Shown piece after piece: positions 59,808-64,000 of a stretch of 64,000 bases of DNA. How positions within the stretch are numbered: position 1 is the stretch's first letter; every line of letters begins with the position of its first letter. The notes under the pieces were generated by a model. The model did no database searches, had not been told where the DNA came from, and saw only the letters and a program-made list of their open reading frames with translations. Position numbers and translations under genes: made by a program. Origin of the DNA: Trinickia violacea (lineage in GTDB: Bacteria > Pseudomonadota > Gammaproteobacteria > Burkholderiales > Burkholderiaceae); the NCBI RefSeq assembly GCF_005280735.1, contig NZ_CP040078.1, forward strand, positions 1,302,001 through 1,366,000, written 5' to 3'.

Positions 59808-60659
59808 ATGTTTGATACTGTGGTGCTGCGATCCTTCGTGGCCGTCGTCCAGGAAGGCGGCTTCACACATGCCGCTGCCCGTCTCAATCTGACGCAGTCC
59901 GCCGTCAGCGCGCATGTGCGGCGCCTGGAAAAACAGGTCGGCCGCGACCTGCTCGCGCGCACCACGCGCTCGGTCGCGCTCACTGCCGACGGCGAGTTGC
60001 TGTTGGGTTACGCGCGCGCGATCCTCGCGCTCAATCACGATGCTCAGGCGCAACTCTCACGCGGACCGAGCGAGGGCGCGATCCGTGTCGGCCTCTCCGA
60101 AGATCTCACCAACGTCAGGCTGATGAACGTGATGCAGGCGTTTGCGGTGCGCTACCCGCGTATCGAGTTCAGCGTCCGGGTCGGCATTGCGGCTGAACTG
60201 CTGGCCACGATGGATCACGGCGAACTCGACATGGTGATCGGCGGCCGCTGCCAGGGCACCCGCCCTGGGCGCGTGCTGTGGCGCGAGCCGCTCGTGTGGG
60301 CCGGCGCGGAGTGGGCATCGCTTACGCCCGGCGCGCCCGTGCCGCTCGCGCTACTTCCGGAGCCCTGCCCGTATCGAGAGGCTGCACTGGCCGCACTTGC
60401 GCGGGCAGGCGTCGACTATCGGATCGCACTGGTGTGTTCAAGCGGCGGCGGCCTGTGCGCGGCGGCGCAGGCCGGTTTTGCGGTGACGCCGATCGTGCAG
60501 ACACAACTCGTGCATGGCCTGCACGTGGTCCCGCCGGATGCCGGCTTGCCTGCGCTGCCCGATGTCGAGTTCACGATGTTCGCCGCGGCGGGGGCATCGG
60601 CGCACATCGCCGACGAACTGGGCAACGCGATCGTGCTGGCATTCGTGCGCAAAGGATGA
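59808..60659 (+). CDS. LysR-family transcriptional regulator
   Basis: A 283-residue regulator with an N-terminal HTH (FVAVVQEGGFTHAAARLNLTQSAVSAHV, in part) and a compact substrate-binding domain (GAIRVGLSEDLTNVRLMNVM). AAGGAAATGTCCG precedes the ATG at 59808. It faces azoR divergently and is the likely regulator of azoR, as is common for quinone- and azo-reductase genes. Confidence 0.92.
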   Translation: MFDTVVLRSFVAVVQEGGFTHAAARLNLTQSAVSAHVRRLEKQVGRDLLARTTRSVALTADGELLLGYARAILALNHDAQAQLSRGPSEGAIRVGLSEDLTNVRLMNVMQAFAVRYPRIEFSVRVGIAAELLATMDHGELDMVIGGRCQGTRPGRVLWREPLVWAGAEWASLTPGAPVPLALLPEPCPYREAALAALARAGVDYRIALVCSSGGGLCAAAQAGFAVTPIVQTQLVHGLHVVPPDAGLPALPDVEFTMFAAAGASAHIADELGNAIVLAFVRKG

Positions 60660-61143
60660 CGTCGAGCGGGCGCGAGGCGGGCTGGCGAAGAGAACAAATC
60701 AAGACCTCGCTCGACCCGCGCTGGCCAATGAGTCGTCGAGCCTCGACCAGATTTGTTCCGCACGCGCAAAATTATTTGTCCACGGTGGGCGTTTGCTCGG
60801 AGCGTCGACACGCCTAGATTTGGGGAGGATCGGAGCCGCCGGCCCGGTCGGCAAGAGAGCCGAATCCAATTCTCTGAGTCCCTTGGAAGCAGTCGTAGAC
60901 GCGGCGTCTGGTCGAACGGCGGTAGAGGGTCGAAATGCCCCCCTTGAACAGCGCGCGCTCAACACCTCCACTATTCGCGCCGCAGCAAAATATGTCGGCA
61001 CCAACCGCGAAATGCGGATACCCGAAAGCTTAAAAACCCCTTCGCGCCGTTTCGTCTTACGTAAGCGACGCGGCGCCGAGTTCCTGCTCGCATGGCAAGG
61101 CGACTCGGGCGGGCGCGCGCGACAGCCATCCGGGGGGAACGAC
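60660..61143. other. 484-bp gap upstream of the giant protein gene
   Basis: No gene is supported here. No clear operator or terminator is seen. It should contain the promoter of the gene at 61144, whose ribosome binding site is CCGGGGGGAACG. Confidence 0.5.
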
Positions 61144-64000
61144 ATGGCCGATATCCGCATGCTCATGGTTACCGACGGTAACTTTTTCAACTACGGCCCG
61201 CAGACGACCTCGCATTACGACTCGTCCTGCTTCTCGCTCGTCACGCTCGTCAATGCGCTCAACAATCCCAGCAATATTCCGTCGATCCAGGTCGACACCG
61301 CGCACCGGCGCGGCGCGAAGTTTGCCGGGCAAGATCCCGACACCTCGCAGAACTTGACCTACCCGGGCGATTTCGTCTTCACCGATGTGCCCAATCTCGC
61401 GGTCTACGACCTCATCTGGCTGATCGGCGACGAAGGCTATAACGGCACGCAATTGGCCAACTGGAATACCAACATCACGCCCGACGAACAAATCGCCATT
61501 GCCGATTTCATGAAGGGCGGCGGCGGGGTGTTTGCGGTCGGCGATCACGACGGCCTCGGCGCGTGCATGTGCGGTGGCCTGCCGCGCATTCGCGTGATGC
61601 GCAAATGGTTCGAGTGGGATCATGCGTTCACCGATCCGGCGACCGGCCAGACGTTCATGCCGAACTGGTCTGTCGGCGGCGACGGTACGTCGCCCGGCTA
61701 TCCCGCCGGCATGACCGATCGCTTCGATACGCTGCAGCCCGATGCGACGATGTTCGGCGGCCAGAAGGTCTATTTCTTCTGGGACCAGTCCGACCCGACG
61801 CCGCAAACGTTGATGGATGCCGCGGGCAATCCGTTGACCCAGTCGCCGAATCCGATCCATGCCGTGTTGCGCGGCACGGGCGGCGTGGCGATCGCCGATT
61901 TTCCGGACCACATGCACGAGGGCGAGGCGACCGATTTCTCGACGATTCTCGCATCGGGCGCATCGTTCAATCCGAACGACGGCGGCGGTACGCCCAACGC
62001 GCTGACTTTCATCGACAGCGGCAACCACCCGCATTCATACCCGGAGTTTCCGAACCCGGGCGGTTATCAGCCGACACCCGAGATCATCGCGTACGGCAAG
62101 GATGTCGGGCACGCGACTTACGACGGAAATACGCCGCCGGGACAGATGCCCGACTATGCCGCCACGAACGAAAAAGTGCATGGGACCGTCTGCGTCTATG
62201 ACGGCTACGGCGCGAACGTCGGTCGGATCGTGACCGGGTCGACGTTCCATCACTATCTCGACAAGAATCTGATCGGCGATCCGCACTCCGATACGATGCA
62301 CGGGCCGCCGACCAACACGGACTTGGGTCTGCCGCCCGCCATCCTCGAACCGATCACGGAGTTCTACGTCAACGTCGCCACGTGGCTCGCGCGGAAGAAT
62401 CCGACGTTCCATTTCTGGACCCTCAAGAACACCTTCGGCGCCGACGAGGTGCAAAGCGCCATGACCAGCGGCAAGAACTTTCCCGACGCGTTCTACCTCG
62501 CGCTCGAAGGTTTCGCACCGAGTGTGGTCGGCAATCCGATGATTCAGTTTTCCGGACCGTTCGCGGCGCAAGGCGCCAAGTTTCTTCAGGGCGGCGCCGT
62601 CTTCAGCGGGAACCCCAACACGCCGCAGCGCATTCTGTTTCCGATTACGGTCGTGTCGATTCCCGGCGGGGCTTTTCCTTCCCACGGATCGACAGCCCCG
62701 GCGATCTATCCGCTCGAGGCCGGCATCGCGTTCGGCTCGCAAGCGTTCAACGCCGAAGCGTTGTTCGAACTCACGGCCGGCGCGGACCCGTATTTTACCA
62801 ACGTCGACGCGAACACCACCCCGCCCAATGCGTTCTATCTGAGCCAGGATCTGCGGGTGTTCCAGGTCATCCCGGACTTGAACCAGGTGCCGTTCATCAA
62901 CTTCCCGGGCGGCGCCGATGCACCGTTCGGCTACCTCGGCAATCTGTTGCTTTACCTGAACGATCCGTCGAATGGCTACACGCAGCAAGGCGGCACCGAT
63001 CCGTTCCAGACGCTCAATGAGCAGAACGATCTCATCGAGGATTCGTCGGTGGCGAATCAGGTGCTCGGCCCCGACAACAAGAAGCACACGGCGTACAACT
63101 TCGCGATCGCGCGTGTGCGGATGAGAGGCACCGGCTCGATGGCCACCAACGTCAAGGTGTTCTTCCGGATGTTCGCGACGCAGTCGAACGACACCGACTA
63201 CGATCCGCAAACCACGTATCTGAGCACCTACGATGCGTTGAATCTGCCCGACAAGCCGCTCAACGGCGTGGACGCCACGACGAACCCGCCCGACAACCTC
63301 ACGTTCGCGTTCTTCGCGACGAGCGGCGGCACGGGCGATTACGATCTGAGCGGCAGCAACCCCGGGGCCAACGAGGCGACGATCAGCAGTTCGAGCTACA
63401 ACGAGACGTATCACTACTTCGGCTGCTATCTGAACGTGGGTGACCTGCCGGCGAATGCGCTTCCGGGCACGCATCACTGCCTCGTTGCGCAAATCGCCTA
63501 TGACGCCGCGCCGATTCTCAACTCGAACGGGATCACGCTGAGCCCGGAAAACACCGACAAGCTCGCGCAACGCAATCTGCAAGTGACGTGGTCCGGCAAT
63601 CCGGGCGGGCCCGCCACGCACCGCATTCCGCAAACCTTCGACAACAAGCCGAGCCTGCGCACCGACAACCCGCTGACGACGATGCTCGGCTATCCCGACG
63701 AGCTGATGATCGATTGGGGCAACACGCCGAAGGGCAGCGTCGCGAGCATCTATTGGCCGCAAGCGAGTTCGCTCGACGTGGTGCGGCTGTCGATGCTGCT
63801 CTACGCGGACGTCCCGTGGACCGCCACCGACGAGCACACGGTGCAATGCACGGTCGATCATCCTGTGACGTATCTGCCGATTCCGTTCGGGACCGGCGCG
63901 AGCTTCGCGGGCCTCTTCACGATCGACCTGCCGATCGGCGTGAAGGCCGGGCAGCAGTTCAACGTGGTGGTGCGCCGCGTGCGCAGCCGGCAACCGCCTG
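61144..64000 (+). CDS. Giant protein of unknown function with a ThuA/GATase1-like N-terminus, 3' end outside window
   Basis: One frame runs without a stop from the ATG at 61144 to the last base, at least 952 residues; on the other strand lies only its shadow. The N-terminus has no signal peptide. Residues about 1-170 look like a ThuA/class I amidotransferase-like Rossmann domain: IRMLMVTDGNFFNYG, then YDLIWLIGDEGYN, DEQIAIADFMKGGGGVFAVG and DHDGLGACMCGG. The middle and C-terminal parts are rich in beta strands, Asn/Pro/Gly and Tyr, as in surface or sandwich-domain proteins. I do not recognise a characterised family. It starts a new transcription unit after azoR/LysR. Confidence 0.82.
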   Translation, partial: MADIRMLMVTDGNFFNYGPQTTSHYDSSCFSLVTLVNALNNPSNIPSIQVDTAHRRGAKFAGQDPDTSQNLTYPGDFVFTDVPNLAVYDLIWLIGDEGYNGTQLANWNTNITPDEQIAIADFMKGGGGVFAVGDHDGLGACMCGGLPRIRVMRKWFEWDHAFTDPATGQTFMPNWSVGGDGTSPGYPAGMTDRFDTLQPDATMFGGQKVYFFWDQSDPTPQTLMDAAGNPLTQSPNPIHAVLRGTGGVAIADFPDHMHEGEATDFSTILASGASFNPNDGGGTPNALTFIDSGNHPHSYPEFPNPGGYQPTPEIIAYGKDVGHATYDGNTPPGQMPDYAATNEKVHGTVCVYDGYGANVGRIVTGSTFHHYLDKNLIGDPHSDTMHGPPTNTDLGLPPAILEPITEFYVNVATWLARKNPTFHFWTLKNTFGADEVQSAMTSGKNFPDAFYLALEGFAPSVVGNPMIQFSGPFAAQGAKFLQGGAVFSGNPNTPQRILFPITVVSIPGGAFPSHGSTAPAIYPLEAGIAFGSQAFNAEALFELTAGADPYFTNVDANTTPPNAFYLSQDLRVFQVIPDLNQVPFINFPGGADAPFGYLGNLLLYLNDPSNGYTQQGGTDPFQTLNEQNDLIEDSSVANQVLGPDNKKHTAYNFAIARVRMRGTGSMATNVKVFFRMFATQSNDTDYDPQTTYLSTYDALNLPDKPLNGVDATTNPPDNLTFAFFATSGGTGDYDLSGSNPGANEATISSSSYNETYHYFGCYLNVGDLPANALPGTHHCLVAQIAYDAAPILNSNGITLSPENTDKLAQRNLQVTWSGNPGGPATHRIPQTFDNKPSLRTDNPLTTMLGYPDELMIDWGNTPKGSVASIYWPQASSLDVVRLSMLLYADVPWTATDEHTVQCTVDHPVTYLPIPFGTGASFAGLFTIDLPIGVKAGQQFNVVVRRVRSRQPP

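Noticed and set aside
62035..63993. A 652-residue minus-strand frame opposite the giant protein
   Set aside because: Antisense-type composition; the plus-strand frame has natural protein composition and a good start.

Overview
The window is GC-rich proteobacterial DNA and is best explained as a Burkholderiales genome (Burkholderia, Paraburkholderia, Trinickia or a close relative). The signs are small secreted DUF4148 proteins, a very high density of LysR-type regulators (nine intact genes and one remnant), MdtG-like and NodT/RND efflux systems, and a two-cysteine OhrR with Ohr. No rRNA, tRNA or CRISPR array was seen. Both ends cut through large genes: a protein of at least 1,097 residues with a Thr-rich tail on the left, and a protein of at least 952 residues on the right that is open to the window edge.

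Layout. 1-7.4 kb: partial large protein; exported DipZ-type thioredoxin; GFA-family protein with a coupled 40-aa peptide; an OmpR-type two-component pair; a DUF4148 protein. The thioredoxin and DUF4148 genes share an unusual 39-bp promoter element. 7.5-11.7 kb: two small proteins, OhrR, a nitronate monooxygenase, a decayed PrpD/tautomerase fusion, Ohr and a LysR regulator. 11.8-20 kb: MdtG-like transporter, LysR, a NarL-type two-component system next to a TauE/SafE permease, two linked genes of unknown function, and a VOC protein. 20-25 kb: tautomerase, SDR, two convergent LysR genes, SDR and AhpD-like protein. 25-32 kb: a complete tripartite RND efflux operon facing an SDR gene across a TetR-like operator. 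32-42 kb: LysR plus mmsA, a 2-haloacid dehalogenase, tandem LysR genes followed by a second nitronate monooxygenase, a GST, and LysR plus epimerase.

42-59 kb looks like an accessory region. Genes are separated by long non-coding stretches with repeated segments and gene remnants. It carries a Tat-exported amidohydrolase, two DUF4148 proteins, an exported alpha/beta hydrolase, an EamA transporter, a LysR remnant, a three-gene ABC importer directly followed by a nitrile hydratase alpha/beta/activator operon with a Co-type metal claw, a complete IS30-family element, an accessory GTP cyclohydrolase I and a periplasmic DUF5666-like protein. 59-64 kb returns to a normal layout: azoreductase, a divergent LysR gene and the start of the second giant protein.

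How the genes work together. The recurring module is a LysR regulator beside one or a few small-molecule redox or detoxification enzymes (SDR, AhpD, NMO, GST, azoreductase, dehalogenase) or an exporter, as expected for xenobiotic and oxidative stress handling. The most interesting items are the shared 39-bp element beside the OmpR-type system, the NarL-like dyads beside the NarL-type system, the ABC importer/nitrile hydratase cluster that lacks an amidase, and the two giant proteins. All functional assignments rest on reading motifs by eye; no database search was possible.
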